NCBI RefSeq assembly: GCF_026914185.1
Contig: NC_070558.1
Coordinates: 4,898,001 to 4,962,000, forward strand
DNA: 64,000 bases
Direction of reading: 5' to 3'
From: Puccinia triticina
Lineage: Eukaryota; Basidiomycota; Pucciniomycetes; Pucciniales; Pucciniaceae
Program-made: the position numbers and the translations under genes
Shown here: one piece after another, positions 11,999 through 23,429 of the stretch
How the letters are laid out: every line of letters begins with the position of its first letter
How positions within the stretch are numbered: position 1 is the first letter of the stretch
Notes under the pieces: model-generated
The model's input: the letters and a program-made list of their open reading frames with translations, nothing else
What the model was told of the DNA's origin: nothing
The model's database searches: none

Positions 11999-13117
11999 TG
12001 TAAAGCTCAAAAGTGTTCCTGAGAACCTTTTGCTGAGTGCGGAAAGGGATGTATGAGGAAACCTCTGCCTTTCCTGTGTCACTAGACACTAAAACAAGCC
12101 CCCCAATCTTAGATTGGAAGTTTTAATGTAGTGATAGTGGAGGTGCATCACCTACTTTGAACAGGTGGCTTAAGGGTTATGGTAATGTAGCTGATGTGTA
12201 AGTGTTGTGATGAGGTTGTAATTTGTATGTAAGGGTGTAAAACCACAATATAGAGTGGGGCTAATACTGTAGAGTGAGCAAGTATTGTACTGTTATGGGG
12301 TAAGCTGAGTGCAAGTAGTTTGCTGAGAGAAATTACAACTGGAGGGAGGAGAGCCTCCTTAAATAGAAAAGGGTGAGATATTTTAGCTCCAGGGGAACAA
12401 GAGAATGAGGGGTTTTAGCTGCCCTGAAAGCTACAATGAGTTATTTTGGCTGGTGGTTGACAGGTCACATGAGGTCATGATGTCATGTGAGGGGATTTAT
12501 CTATTTGGAGATAGGAGGTGAGATGTTTTAGCTGGCCTGGCTTGTCAAATGATGTCATCTGCAAGCTGCATGAGGGGTTTTTGCTATCTTGACACCTGCA
12601 TGATCCTGCATGATGTCATCTGTCAACTGTCAGACTGCAGCCCCTATTACACTAGTCTGCATGCACCTGCATAAGACTGCAGAAGCCTGCATCAAGTGTG
12701 CATGACACTGCATGACACTGCATGACATGTGCATAGCACAATGTCATGAGTGCAGCTGATGAGGTAGAGTACATGTAAAGGGTAGACAAGCTGTCAGGGT
12801 AGTCCATGTAATGGATTACATGTCATGGGTAAGTGTGGTTCATGTAACGGATAACATGACCTGAGTATGTGTGGTTCATGTAACAGATTACATGACCTGA
12901 GTATGATGTTTTTGAGTGTATGTAACTGAATGATGGTGTCTTGAAGGGGTTGTATCTTCTGATCCAGAGGGGTGTAAGGTGTGTTGTCCATGGTGTCCTG
13001 TGTAGTTTTGGCCTTAGAATCCAGTGGTGCTGCCATATTGGTTGATTTGAGAGTGTACATATGAGAAAAAAGGAAATTTTGAAATGGGCTAGATGGCTAA
13101 CCATAAAGCATACCACA
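11999..13117 (-). mobile_element. Solo LTR of a Ty3-type family, reverse orientation, 1.1 kb
   Basis: Read on the - strand it starts TGTGGTATGC and ends AGCTTTACA. Its end (CAGCAAAAGG, then GAACACTTTTGAG) and its promoter-proximal part (GAGGCTCTCCTCCCTCCAG side, TTTAGCTGC words) match the LTRs of the full element at 39,597-50,506 in diverged form. ACGG flanks both ends, a 4-bp target duplication like the GCGT flanking the full element. It is about 390 bp longer than those LTRs. It contains a short tandem repeat at 12,800-12,905 (GGTTCATGTAACGGATAACA-type units). No internal retrotransposon genes remain. Confidence 0.75.
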
Positions 13118-13200
13118 ACGGTTGGCAAAACTAGCACCCATAAGTCTTTCCAAAATGCATGACAGAAGGGATAATCTTCACCTGCCCATCAATAAGATAC
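13118..13200. other. Spacer with target duplications on both sides
   Basis: ACGG (13,118-13,121) is the right target copy of the solo LTR; ATAAGATAC (13,192-13,200) is the left target copy of the next element. Confidence 0.7.
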
Positions 13201-15756
13201 GGGGTGGGTGATTTTTACATGGTACCACTTTACATTTACATGAGCATGTAAAGCTCTATGCATGTAAAACTGCAGAAAATCCCCCCTCCACGTAATTTTA
13301 CAGTTAGTTATCAAAACTACCGGATGTAAAGTCTGAGCATGTAAATGGCAGTGTGTAAAAACACCCCTGCGCATCCGCATCCGGTAATTTCACACGCTGT
13401 TTGCTCACAAGCTTGTGTGCGGAGGGTGAAAATCTGCTGATGCACCCGGATATATTTAATTTTCCAACCGGCATTACATGATACCCGGTATACCGCTGCC
13501 AGACTATCCCTCGGACCCTCCCCTTGTACATCCCATGCACCCCCATCCTTCCTCAAACTGGCGCAACATCCTTGTACACGAACACCACGACCCACTCCAT
13601 CCAACGGTAATGGTCCCAAACCCGCGTTCACCTTGCATTTTGGGTCGGTTGGATCAGCAGGCCCATCAACTGCAATGATCAAGCGGATGGTTTGTGGGAG
13701 GTACAACGGCACAATGTCTCGTCTGCCCATATTCTTTGATCTCAATAACAGTCTTGCGCTTAACAGCTCCCTCTGATAGATTCTGTCCAGTCCCACTCCT
13801 CCCCACCCCCACTACTCTCCTCAGCTTGGCTGCTGCTTCCGCCCACATCCCCTCAGGAGCATCTCTCGGAAACGGTGGCCGTCTCCACAGAAAGGAACTC
13901 ACTTACCACTTGTTCACAGGATAACTTGAACGCCACCCCCTCCAATACAAACCCCCATAATCATCCATGCCAAACATCCGCCTGCAGCACCGGTAGCGTT
14001 ACCTGTAGCACCGGCAGCGGTATCATTTTCAGCTACTCTCTCACTTCTCTAAGATATCAAGACCTCCATCTCAACCACCAATTCATCGTCCGCTAAAGAC
14101 TCTCGCTCCCACTCCAGCAGCCGAGTCGAGCAGTTTATCTCCACCGAAGAGCAGCCCACCAGCCCAACCACTAGCAACTTCCCCTCATCCGCTGGAGGAG
14201 CTGGAGCCCAACCCAGGGACGCCTCCCTCTCATCATCCCACAGTTTATCGCAAAAGCCGTTTGGCTTTGCCTCCTTCTCCTCTGCCTCCCCCGACCAATG
14301 GTCGGTTGCCGAGGTGTCTGAATGTGCCAAGCTCAAAGGACTGGACGGATTCACTGCCGGGAGGTTTGTCGAACACAAGATCACCGGGGACGCGCCCCCT
14401 TGGCTGCAGCACAGGCTGTTTCCTCGACTGTGTCCCTATCCGCCCCCGCCGCAGTTGTGAGTCTGTGACAAAGAAAACAAACATCCAGAAAGGGCATGTG
14501 ATTGACAACGGCACCCACCGACTTTGACGGCGACACCTGTATCTGGGCTACTGGCCACCGCGTCGGCTGCTGTACCGGTTGTTCCCTTGGCTTTGTCTCT
14601 ATCCGCCCCTGCCCGAGCGGGAACCAAGCAGGGCAAATCATTTGAAGGCTAATTTACGGCATGCCACCTGGGTTTCCTGCAACTGCGGCATCTGTTCATC
14701 CGGCCGCTTTGTTGGCAGTGCTTCCCCCCGCAGCATCTCCTGCTACCAGAAACAAGTGCATCCGGCCGACTGAGATATTGTTCAATCAAGGTCACTTTAT
14801 CCGTGTCCTTTCCGCATATTTATTATGTCCTGGACGCATTATATGTATTTTAGTTCACCTCATTCTGCCAAACTATTTCTTGATGAGTGAACTGCTCTTC
14901 CTAGTACACAGTTGCAAGCCAGGTTGTGTTGTTTTGGAATAGAAAGCAAGCAGAGGCAGAAGAGAAACCCAAGGTAGGTGAGCTAGGTGTGGTCAAAGGT
15001 TGGCTAAGAAGGGTCTTGGGGTTTAGGCAATGGCAATGTCAGTGGTGCTGTTTTCTATGATTTTAAATTTCACTTGCTATTTTTCTTGATTATGCTTTTC
15101 TGGTTTTGTTGTGGGGTGTTCTCCATTTCTGGCTTTGTTCTTTTCACTGCCATTTTCCCGCATTTTTCTTCTTGATTTTTTTATGCTTTTTTACACCGCG
15201 CGCAAATTTGCATATTGGGTGTGTAAACGTGCATTTTTACATCCGGTGAATTTTACATGGTGGTAAGCAATTGTGTAAATTTGCATGCTTTTTGATGCAG
15301 CTGCACTTTTACATGGCATGCTTTTTGCATGGTCTGCAAATTTTGCAAAGCAGACTGTAAAATTCTATTGCGCTGAATACCAGTATAATTTTACATGGTG
15401 ACCGTTACATTGGTTTGCTTTACATGTGGTGGGATTTTTGGAAGTGAATGTAAAATTCATTAGATAGGCCCACTGATGTAATTTTACACTTAATGCACTT
15501 TACAGTGTGGAGTCAATAGGGGGGTTCACGATTGGAATTCACAAAACTTTAGGACACATTTTAAGGTGTTTACAAACATTTTTTTAAAAAATTGATCAAT
15601 TGGACTGGTTGGCAAGTATCACATGCTGCTGTGCACTTTACCAAATTTTTAAAATTTTGTTCAGAAGGGCCTTAAATTTAGCTCCAAAGTTTTGTAATTA
15701 ATTTCAATTGTGAACCCCCCCAATGTAAAACAGACCATGTAAAAATCAACATCCCC
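13201..15756. mobile_element. 2.6-kb DNA element with 9-bp target duplication (MULE-like, non-autonomous)
   Basis: The termini are GGGGTGGGTGATTTTTACAT and, inverted, GGGGATGTTGATTTTTACAT. ATAAGATAC occurs exactly at both flanks (13,192-13,200 and 15,757-15,765). Both ends extend into several hundred bases rich in TTTTACATG/CATGTAAAA words in opposite orientation (13,210-13,480 and 15,190-15,518). A 9-bp duplication with G-starting long ends fits Mutator-like elements. The interior (13,480-14,950) has open frames on both strands, none recognisable; any gene is decayed or unknown. Confidence 0.72.
15519..15720. mobile_element. MITE nested in the right arm of the 13,201 element, 202 bp
   Basis: Begins GGGGGGTTCACGATTG and ends with the complement of GGGGGGTTCACAATTG. 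A further inner inverted repeat (ACAAAACTTT and complement) follows. It has no coding potential. It interrupts the TTTTACATG-rich arm. Confidence 0.75.
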
Positions 15757-16479
15757 ATAAGATACATATTCCTGGTATCCATTGGTATGAAAGGTACAGT
15801 GCCCAGAAGAAAGTTTTCATGAAATTTCTTTTGACAAGAACACATACAAACCATGCCTGCTAATTTCTGATTTACTGGGAGGATAGACAGAAAGGTTCCA
15901 AAACAATGAATATAAGTAATGTTTTTGGAAAAAATAAGTGCATACTAGCTGAAAATATCCAAGTTTATTAAAACCACAGTTTCACAGAAACTGACTTCAT
16001 GGTCTCATGCTGCATTTCATTGAAATTGCAGGCAAAAGAATAAAAAGTTCAAAATTTGTGTTTTTCAACTTGTTTGTTTGTTTTAGTTGAAAGTCTGTTT
16101 TGTTGTTTGAGTAAATGATTTGTTTTGTTTGAGTTCAAAGTTTTTGTTTTGTTTGAGTTGATTTTTTTTTGTTTTGTTTCAGTTTAATTTGTTTTATTAT
16201 GATTGAGTTTAAATTTTTTGGTTTGTTCAAGTTTTGTTAATTAAGTTCAAAATTGTTTTTTTGTGAAATCAAGAAGGCGCCTACTCAAGTGAGTACTAGG
16301 GCCTTCAGGGAGAGGGTGGGAAAAAACCAGATCCCCTGGGGGGACAAACAGCTTCCTCCATGCTCTTTAAGTATCCAACCTTGCCATGCCCCCCTAAGCC
16401 CTCACACCCCACCTCCGTTGCCAGGGCCCTACAGGGCATACAATACTGGCCTGTACACACTTGTGTACAGGCAAGCTTA

Positions 16480-17230
16480 AGAGGTTGATTACACTTGATG
16501 ACCTGGGGCTGATGAGTCAGGGTCATCGAGATGTGTAATCCCCTCAATGACCTGCAAAACCCCTCGATGACCTGTCAGAAGGGTCATTGAGAGGAATAAA
16601 TCTGAATGAACAATCAGGCCTGTTGATGAGAGGAAGAAACCTCCTGATGATCGGTCTTAAACCACTGATTGAGAGGTAGAGATGGCCGGCCATCAATACG
16701 CATAGGTTGTAATTTCTCTTGACGGCCGCCACCGGTCAACAAAGAGAGCTATGCCTTGATGGCCGGTACCGGTCATCAAGCTACATCCTCAAGCTCTCTT
16801 GAAGCCCTTCGTACCGGTCATCAAAAGTGCTCCACTCTCTCAATGGCCCCGGTCTCCCGAGGAAGAGTCACATGTGACATGGCTCTCTTGGATGACCGGT
16901 ACATGCCGTTGAGAGAGTACATGTATAGCTATCTTGAATGAGCGGTACCAGCCATTGAGGGAACTCTCTTGATGGCCGCGGTACTGGTCATCAAGAGCGC
17001 TGCACACTCTCTCAACAGCTGGTACCGGTCATTGGAGAGAGCTATGCACACTCTTGATGGCCGTTACCGGTCATTGGAGAGAGCTATGCACTCTCTTGAT
17101 AGCCGTTACCGGTCATCAAGGATGACACACCCTCCCTCAATGGCCGGTGCCGGTCAAAGAAGGAGAAATGCACTCTCTCAATGGCAGCGGCCATCGAAGA
17201 GTTCTATGCACTCTTCATCACGGTTTTGAT
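16480..17230. repeat. Hairpin-repeat array, ATGACCGGT family, left part
   Basis: Around fourteen units of about 50 bp, each an inverted repeat of the type CTCTTGATGGCCGGT ... ACCGGTCATCAAGAG with spacers such as AGCTATGCACT. Units vary but arm changes are often compensated. The same family forms an independent array at 51,280-51,685. Short open frames through it are artefacts of the repeat. Confidence 0.85.
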
Positions 17231-17399
17231 GGCTGCAAACCAGGATGACCAGAGAGGCCGCCCAAGCATGGGCGGGCAGGGTCTGGCCACGGGCCCGCTT
17301 TTCTCGGGACTTCCGCTTTGGCCCCGCGGGCCACCCCCCGTCGGGAGACCCGGGGATAGAGAGGAGTGGGAACCACCTGGTTCCGGAATCTCAGTGTTA

Positions 17400-17692
17400 G
17401 AGCATCCTTACCGGTCAAGCTATGTTGGCGCGAGTTTTGACTCGCAGCTGTTGCAAACTAACTTAGCGACAGCGATTCAGCCGTATTGGTTCGGCTTGTG
17501 CGGGGTGGAGCTGAGTGGTGGGCGCGGGAAATGGCAGTTAGCTTCGAGCTAACCGTCACTAAATGTAGTGACAGTTAGCTGAAATTCAAGCTTCTCACTA
17601 ATTTAGCTTGGGCTTAGCTACACCCGGTGTGGTTGAGATTGGTGGCTAAACTAGCTAATTTCAAGCTAAACTAGTCACCGGTAAGGATGCTC
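17400..17692. mobile_element. PIF/Harbinger-like MITE, 293 bp, TTA target duplication
   Basis: Ends are GAGCATCCTTACCGGTCAAG and the complement of GAGCATCCTTACCGGTGACT, flanked by TTA on each side (17,397-17,399 and 17,693-17,695). The interior has several TTAGCTnnAGCTAA-type inverted words and no coding frame. Termini and 3-bp TTA duplication are typical of PIF/Harbinger. It sits within the hairpin array. Confidence 0.82.
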
Positions 17693-17734
17693 TTAGGCCG
17701 GGCAACTGCAGCCAAGCTTAACACAGGGGCCGAA

Positions 17735-17914
17735 GGGCCTGCCCTGATGACCCTCTCCCAATGGCTGGTACCCGACATCAAGAGAGCTAAAAATTCTCTC
17801 AATGGCCATTACCAGTCATTGAGAGTGTTACATAATCTCTTGATGGCGGGTACCTGCCATTTGATAGAGTAAAACCCCCTTCAATGAGAGCTGCCAGGCA
17901 TTCAAGAGAGTTAT
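17735..17914. repeat. Hairpin-repeat array, ATGACCGGT family, continuation
   Basis: Degenerate units (CAATGGCTGGTACCCGACATC, CTCAATGGCCATTACCAGTC and similar) continue the array right up to the TA at 17,914-17,915 where transposon A inserted. Diverged units resume at 23,924 after the transposon. Confidence 0.75.
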
Positions 17915-17915
17915 A

Positions 17916-18430
17916 CAGCAATACCAAAAAAGCTTGCGGGTGGGCGAGGCTGAAAATCCGACAGACAAAATTTTTCGCTTCAGCCCCGCCCCCTGTATTC
18001 TTCCAATTCTTCTCATCTTCCAGCCCCTTCGCCCTCGACCATATCCCATATCCCCTCCCACCTCCGCCATCGGAAATGGCCCCCGACCAAACCCCCCCCC
18101 CCCCCCGCCGGACCCAACCACTGCCCAGCCGCCCCCAGCCGCCAGCCAGGAACTAATCCAGCAACCGCCCAAAAATTATTTCTTGCCGGTAAGCTGCCAC
18201 CCTTTTTCCCCTTTTTTGCCCCCATCACCCGCCGGATCAACCACTGATGTCTGCTCTGCTCTGCAATTGCACAGGCCAGACATCCCTGCCACCGCCCAGG
18301 AGCCCATCCAGCACCCGGCCAAAACAAAATATCCATCGGTGAGCCACCCCCTTTTTTTCCTTTTTTTTGCATCAATGCCCGCCCGCCGGATCAACCACTG
18401 ACAAGTCGTTGTTGCCTCCCACCTTGTCCC
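17916..18430 (+). repeat. Left terminal inverted repeat of transposon A
   Basis: It pairs with about 23,430-23,921. It contains C-rich stretches and donor/acceptor-like words (CCGGTAAGC at about 18,187; CGGTGAGCC at about 18,338) retained in both arms, so the arms probably supply promoter and a spliced 5' leader for both genes. Confidence 0.7.
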
Positions 18431-18474
18431 CGGCTCCCATTATCCGCGGTCCTTTTGATTAGGTTAGCGGTACG

Positions 18475-19625
18475 ATGGCGTTTGTGAAATATCCGCGGGA
18501 GGTCAAAGCCATCGTGGTTAAGCTCAGCCTGCGAGGGAAGTCCCTTGCAGAGATCAACAACTTGATTGACTACAACATATCGGCCGACTCGCTCACCCGC
18601 TGGAACAACCTATACCGCCGAACCAGAGATGTCGTGAGGGATCCCGCCCTATACAACCAGCGTGGCCGCCCATTGGCCTTCACCCGTGAAGAGGCGGAGT
18701 TTGTCTTGGCCGCGCTTGAAGCCAAACCAACCCTCTATCTGGACGAAATCCAGAATCATATTCAAGCAATGACCGGAACTCAACATCCAATCTCCACCAT
18801 CCGAGATGAGTTGATGGCCCGCCTGCTCTTGACAAAGAAGAAGGCCCGAACAGTAGATCCCAACCAAGACGAGGCGTCTCGGATGGCATATACCGACAGG
18901 ATCGGCGGATTTCCTGTCAAGTATCTCGTCTTCATGGGTAAGTTTGTTCCCTTTATTGCGCTGTTCTTTTGCGCTGTTCCTTCTTTGATTGCACGGGTGG
19001 CTGATATGAACCTTGGAACAGATGAGGCTGGTGTGTCACTGGGGTCCCACTCCCGAGACACTGCTTGGGCACTTCGGGGCCGGCGCACTAAAAGGATCCC
19101 GAAGGCCGTTCACCCAAATCGGGTCACAGTCATGCCCGCCGTATTGTTGGACGGCTTGATGGGCTGCATAGCCCAAGTGGGTTCGATGTCCCGCTTGGAC
19201 ACAGAGTATTTCATACAGGACGTGTTGGTAAGCTTATCACCCCCCTCACGCTCCTTTCCTGGCAAGGGTTGCTCACACTGGGCGTCTGATGTCCTCATTT
19301 CCCCCAGATCCCCGAGATGAATCTGTTCCCAGGTCGCAACTCAATTCTCGTGCTGGACAACGCACGCATTCATCACGGCGGGCGGGTTCCACAGATTTGC
19401 GCGGCGGCGGGAGTTTTGCTCCAGTACCTCCCAACCTACTCGCCGGATTTCAACCCAATAGAGAAGGTGTTCTCCGCGCTCAAGTCCCAGCTCAAACGCG
19501 CGCAGATTCCGACCAGTACTCGGGCAGATGCAGAGCTGGTCAAGGCTTTCCTGCCCACAGTCGTCACGCCGGCCTTGATGAGGGGCCTCTACCGGGGGAG
19601 CGGCTATTCTGAGGGCCGACATTGA
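18475..19625 (+). CDS. DDE transposase of transposon A (Tc1/mariner superfamily)
   Basis: Cuts and pastes the element by recognising its TIRs. Three exons, 18475-18937, 19022-19227 and 19308-19625, join in frame to 328 residues. The N-terminal half is helix-turn-helix-like (FVKYPREVKAIVVKLSLRGK ... SADSLTRWNNLYRRTR; GRPLAFTREEAEFVLAAL). The catalytic part shows the three acidic positions: D in FMDEAGVSL, D in VLDNARIHH, and E in YSPDFNPIEKVFSALK, the DDE_3-type layout. The second exon is 206 nt, exactly as in transposase B, and both intron positions are shared. Start chosen at MAFVKY, which aligns with MFVKY of B. No stop or frameshift is seen, so it may be active. Confidence 0.9.
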
Positions 19626-19879
19626 TGGCACTCATTTTGCTTTAACTATCTTTCTGGTGTAGGTATCTGATGGGGTTCTTATCCCTTCAGATAGGGATAA
19701 GAATTCCGTTGTTTTCTTTTGGTTCTGCAACACAAAGTAATGTGAGGCTCTTAAACCCAATTAACAAGAGGGCTTAAGAGCGAGGGAAAAATATGATCCA
19801 AGACCAAGTTTCGCTCCCCTCCAAGGGGACGGCCACCTCCTGCGAAGTCCGAGGCCAGTGCCACAAGACACATAGGTGT

Positions 19880-20255
19880 TTTGCTCAAGTGGGCCACTTT
19901 TTTGCTGAAGTGCCCGGTTTGCGGCCCTTGGCCAGGCGGGCTACTTTTTTGCTGAAGTGCCCGGTTTGCGGCCCTTGGCCAGGCGGGCCACTTTTGCTCA
20001 AGCGGGCCACTTTTTTGCTGAAGTGCCCGGTTTGCGGCCCTTGGCCAGGCATGGACCAGGAATCGACAAGTTCCCGGTTCGCGGCCCTTGCCCAGGCAGG
20101 AACCAGGAACCGCTAAGTTCCCGGTTCGCGGCTCTTGCCCAGGCAGGAACCAGGAACCTCTAAGTTCCCGGTTTGCGGCCCTTGCCCAGGCAGGAACCAG
20201 AATTCACCAAGTTCCTGGTTCGCAGCCCTTGCCCAGGCAGGAACCAGGAATCACG
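19880..20255. repeat. Tandem repeat between the two genes of transposon A
   Basis: Units of about 47 bp of the type TTCCCGGTTCGCGGCCCTTG, then CCCAGGCAGGAACCAGGAA; the first units are a variant with GGCCAGGCGGGCCAC and a TTTTTTGC run. One more partial unit appears at 20,505-20,535 beyond the CACTG element, so that element split the array. GGAACC and GGTTCC-like words allow partial pairing within units. Confidence 0.8.
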
Positions 20256-20257
20256 AA

Positions 20258-20504
20258 CACTGCAAAAAAAACTGTGTCAACTGTGAGCAGTTGACATGCG
20301 GCAACTCTGAGGAAGCTTGTGGTGTTACACCAGCCTTACTCAAGGTTTGACTCAACCCAAGCTTCAATGCACAGTCACTGTGCACCTTGCACAGTGACTG
20401 TGCCAACAAAGGCACTTCTGCATTCATGTGGAGTTACAATGGCAGCTTGGCTTGAGTATCCTGCATGTCAACTGCAAGCAGTTGACCAAGTTATTTTTGC
20501 AGTG
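20258..20504. mobile_element. CACTA-like MITE, 247 bp, GAA target duplication
   Basis: Starts CACTGCAAAAA and ends with the complement TTTTTGCAGTG; GAA flanks both sides (20,255-20,257; 20,505-20,507). Subterminal GTCAACTGnnAGCAGTTGAC hairpins stand at both ends. A CACTN terminus with 3-bp duplication fits the CACTA/EnSpm superfamily. No coding capacity. It lies in the tandem repeat between the two genes. Confidence 0.78.
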
Positions 20505-20669
20505 GAAGTGCCCGGTTTGCGGCCCTTGCCCAGGGGGGGGACCAAATGACTCAAGTCAGGTGGAATTCCACCCGGAATCCTCACGCCCATTCTGTCTGCC
20601 CCGCGGGGGGCGTTGGACATAAAAGGGGGGGGAGGGCATCTCTCTCATTTGTGTTCAAAAGGGGGTTCC

Positions 20670-23355
20670 TCATTGCGGTCGCGGCTCTGAAAGGCCGCGA
20701 GGGAAAGCAAAAACCACAGAGAAAAAAACCACGGAGAACATTGATAACAACATAGAGAAATAACTTACCACGGGTCTAGTACCCGATTTAGTGAGGCCCG
20801 AGTAGCCCAAGTCAGATCTCCTGAGATGGTTTGGCTTGGGCCCGCATAATGCAACTAAGGGATGGCTCAGAGTCTGAGCCAGAGGAGCCCGGAGGAGGGG
20901 CTCCTGTTGCGGAGGGCGGGGGGGCAATCGTGGCGTCGGTCGGGCCTTGAGGAGCGGCTCCGGTCGCGGAGGGGGGGGGGGGGCCGTGTCGTGGCTCATG
21001 GCTTGCGGGGCGCCTATGGTTTCAGGCAAGGCGATAGCCGGTTCTTTCGCCGCGGGGAGGGGGGCGACCCTCGGCATCACAGGTCCTTGCGGGGCGCCTA
21101 TCTTGGGCAAGACCAGCGGGTCCTGCGTTCCCTTGGGCGCCACGGGAGGGATATACTCGGCCGGGGTGGGTGAGATCGCGGGCGTTGGAATTAACCAGCG
21201 CGCTCCTTTCATGAGGTGGGATGCCACGGCGGGTGGGAAGTTGAGTTGCCTGAGCTGCGTGTCGCTGGTGTCCAAGAAAAAATCCCACCTCCCAATGTGG
21301 GCCAGTTTGATCAAGCCGCGTGGGAGGGGATCATCCGGCTCGAAATTGCAGAGGTCTAGGAACTGGCTCATTGTTAATCGCCGGCCAGCCTCGTTGAGTT
21401 GGAGTTGTGAGGTTGGGGAAGAATTGCTAATCCAAGAGCTCAAGCTGAGCGTGTTGGATTTAGGTGTTGGCACCTTTCGGGTACGAGGAGACATGGGAGG
21501 TGACCTGGGTCGTGCCAACTCAAGCCGGCTGATTGTGTGGGCAATGCCATCCGCTCGGCCTCGAGGAACTTTTCGAGCCGGGGAGTAATGAACACCAGCA
21601 TCTCGGCCTTCCGGCGGGGACATGAGCTCGATAGAGCTTGTAGGACTGGGGGCCCTGGTCGCAGGGCTGAAAAATTCAACTTCTTGGTCCAAGGCCAATG
21701 ACTCTAGCTTGTCTGCTTCAGGGACCAGTGCGGCCTCCCGCAGAGGAGCTGCGTTGCGCACGGCCGGGGTAGGGGTTGTTGGGTGGGTCGCTGCGGCCGA
21801 TGCTCGGCCACCCGCAGAGGTGGCCAATGGCTTAGATAGCGCTGTGTTTCGTATACCGGGTTGAGGTCCTGAACGCCCCTGGGCCGCTGGAGTCGCCACG
21901 AGGCGCGGCGGGGAGGTGTGAAAATTGACGACGCCTTCCCAGGTTCCGTGAATTTGGAGGGAATTGCCGGATCAGCAGCCAGGTGGCCCTGATTGAGTGG
22001 TGAGCCCACTTTGGAGTGAGATGCGCCTGGGAGGATCGGCGGTCCAGATGAGACGGATGATGGCGCGCGCTTGCCGACCGACCTGTGCGCATCAAGCCGA
22101 GCCGTCTGTTTTGCGGCCAACTCGGCCAAAGTGGGCGCCGGCCGCGGGTCCTTGGTGAATAGATCAGGGACATCTGGGGGATGGTCGAAATCTACCCCCT
22201 CGAGCTCGTGGAGTAAGCACCTACTCCAACACCTCAAGCCGTCGCGAGTCACGAGGATGGAGGTTGCGGGATCCGCCGGGTTTTTGATTTGTAGGGACTC
22301 GTCATTCCCGCCGTATTTGCCCTTCAGATAGAGCTGCAGCTCTGCGCAAATCTGGATGCGCTCAGCCAACCGCTCGCCCTCAACCACGTTGGCATTTGGC
22401 TGGACCAAATACAACCCCAGTCAGCCGATGATCACGGATCCTCACAGCACAATGGGGGAGGGGCTTACATTACGGACCAGCCGAGTTGCCGTGCGTTCCA
22501 ACGCCAATCGAGTATCGTTGGGCCCATAGCCCATTTCCAAGCTATCGCGCTGCGCACGTTCCTGGGAAGGCCAGCGTGTGCAATACGCGTTAGAAATTTA
22601 CATCATCCAGTGGTGGGAAGGAGAAAAGGGTGAACCATCAGACTTACCACCTCTAGGGCCTTCACCACCTTTGCCGGGTCCGCCATTGAGACCTTCACCG
22701 ACACCTTGCGCAACGGGTTGGCGTGGCACGCATCCACAAATGCGCGAAAATCCTTGGGTGACGTGATCATGGCGTTGATTGCCTTCCCGTACACCTCGTC
22801 CCTCGGGATAATCCCCTGCCACTTGAGCAGGCCTTCTTCCTTGCAAGCAAGGAGGTGCTTGCCAAGGAGGGGGATCGTCGCATTGGTTGCGGCGATGCAG
22901 TTTGTCTTGAAAACAGGCCAGACGGCGTGGTGGAGGACCGTCTTCAGCACTGCCTCGCCCTTCGGAATGACCCGCTCCCAAATCTTCGTGGTTGACGCGA
23001 TGGGGGCAGTTGGATTTGCAAGAGCTAGCTGGCCCGCGGGAGTGCGGATGAAGACATGATGCTCCACGGTTATCGCCCGGGTAGTTTGGGGGGACGGTGG
23101 CCCGCGGCCGGGTTGATGGTGAGCGCCAGGAGTTTCTGGGCCGGGTCGGCTCCCGTTGGGCGCGGGCGCGGTCGCGGTTGGTTCCGTGGAATTCTCTGCC
23201 GCCGCTGGGTCGCCATCTTCGAAGAACAACCGGCAGGCCTGCGCCTGACTCGGCAGCAGGTAAGACTCTTGCGGCTCGCCATGCACATTGGCAAAGGGCA
23301 GCGGGTCCACCCGGCGGGTGACGCTGAATCGCTTGTTGGAAGGTGGAATTGACAT
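20670..23355 (-). CDS. Second gene of transposon A: large Pro-rich protein with SAM-like C-terminal block
   Basis: Function unknown. Exon 1 is 23355-22648, exon 2 22561-22469, exon 3 starts 22399; these join in frame by GT-AG introns. Start chosen at MSIPPSNKRF just inside the right TIR. A block around 22,650-22,830 (WQGIIPRDEVYGKAI, ITSPKDFRAFVDA, VSVKVSMADP) resembles a block in the second gene of transposon B (WNAIIPNGRVFSA, SDEIFTQFLLVAEG). A Ser/Pro-rich middle follows, then near 21,230-21,400 a SAM-like segment (MSQFLDLCNFEPDD, LAHIGRWDFFLD, LRQLNFPPAVASHL). The frame must change between about 21,960 and 21,900 (unseen intron or frameshift), and a donor at about 20,775 suggests a further last exon. 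It converges on the transposase gene. Existence of the gene is well supported by the B homologue; the exact 3' structure is not. Confidence 0.7.
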
Positions 23356-23429
23356 TGTCTGGGGGTACGATTTTCGTCAGCAACGGTTTGCAGGGCGGGG
23401 GGGGGGGGGGGGGGGGACGATAAAAAACT

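Noticed and set aside
18013..18401. Pro-rich frames in the left arm of transposon A
   Set aside because: The same frames appear inverted in the right arm and come from C-rich TIR sequence; the real gene starts at 18,475.
19793..20350. Overlapping short frames with Cys-rich repeats (FFAEVPGLRPL type)
   Set aside because: They are the 47-bp tandem repeat read in different registers, located between convergent genes.
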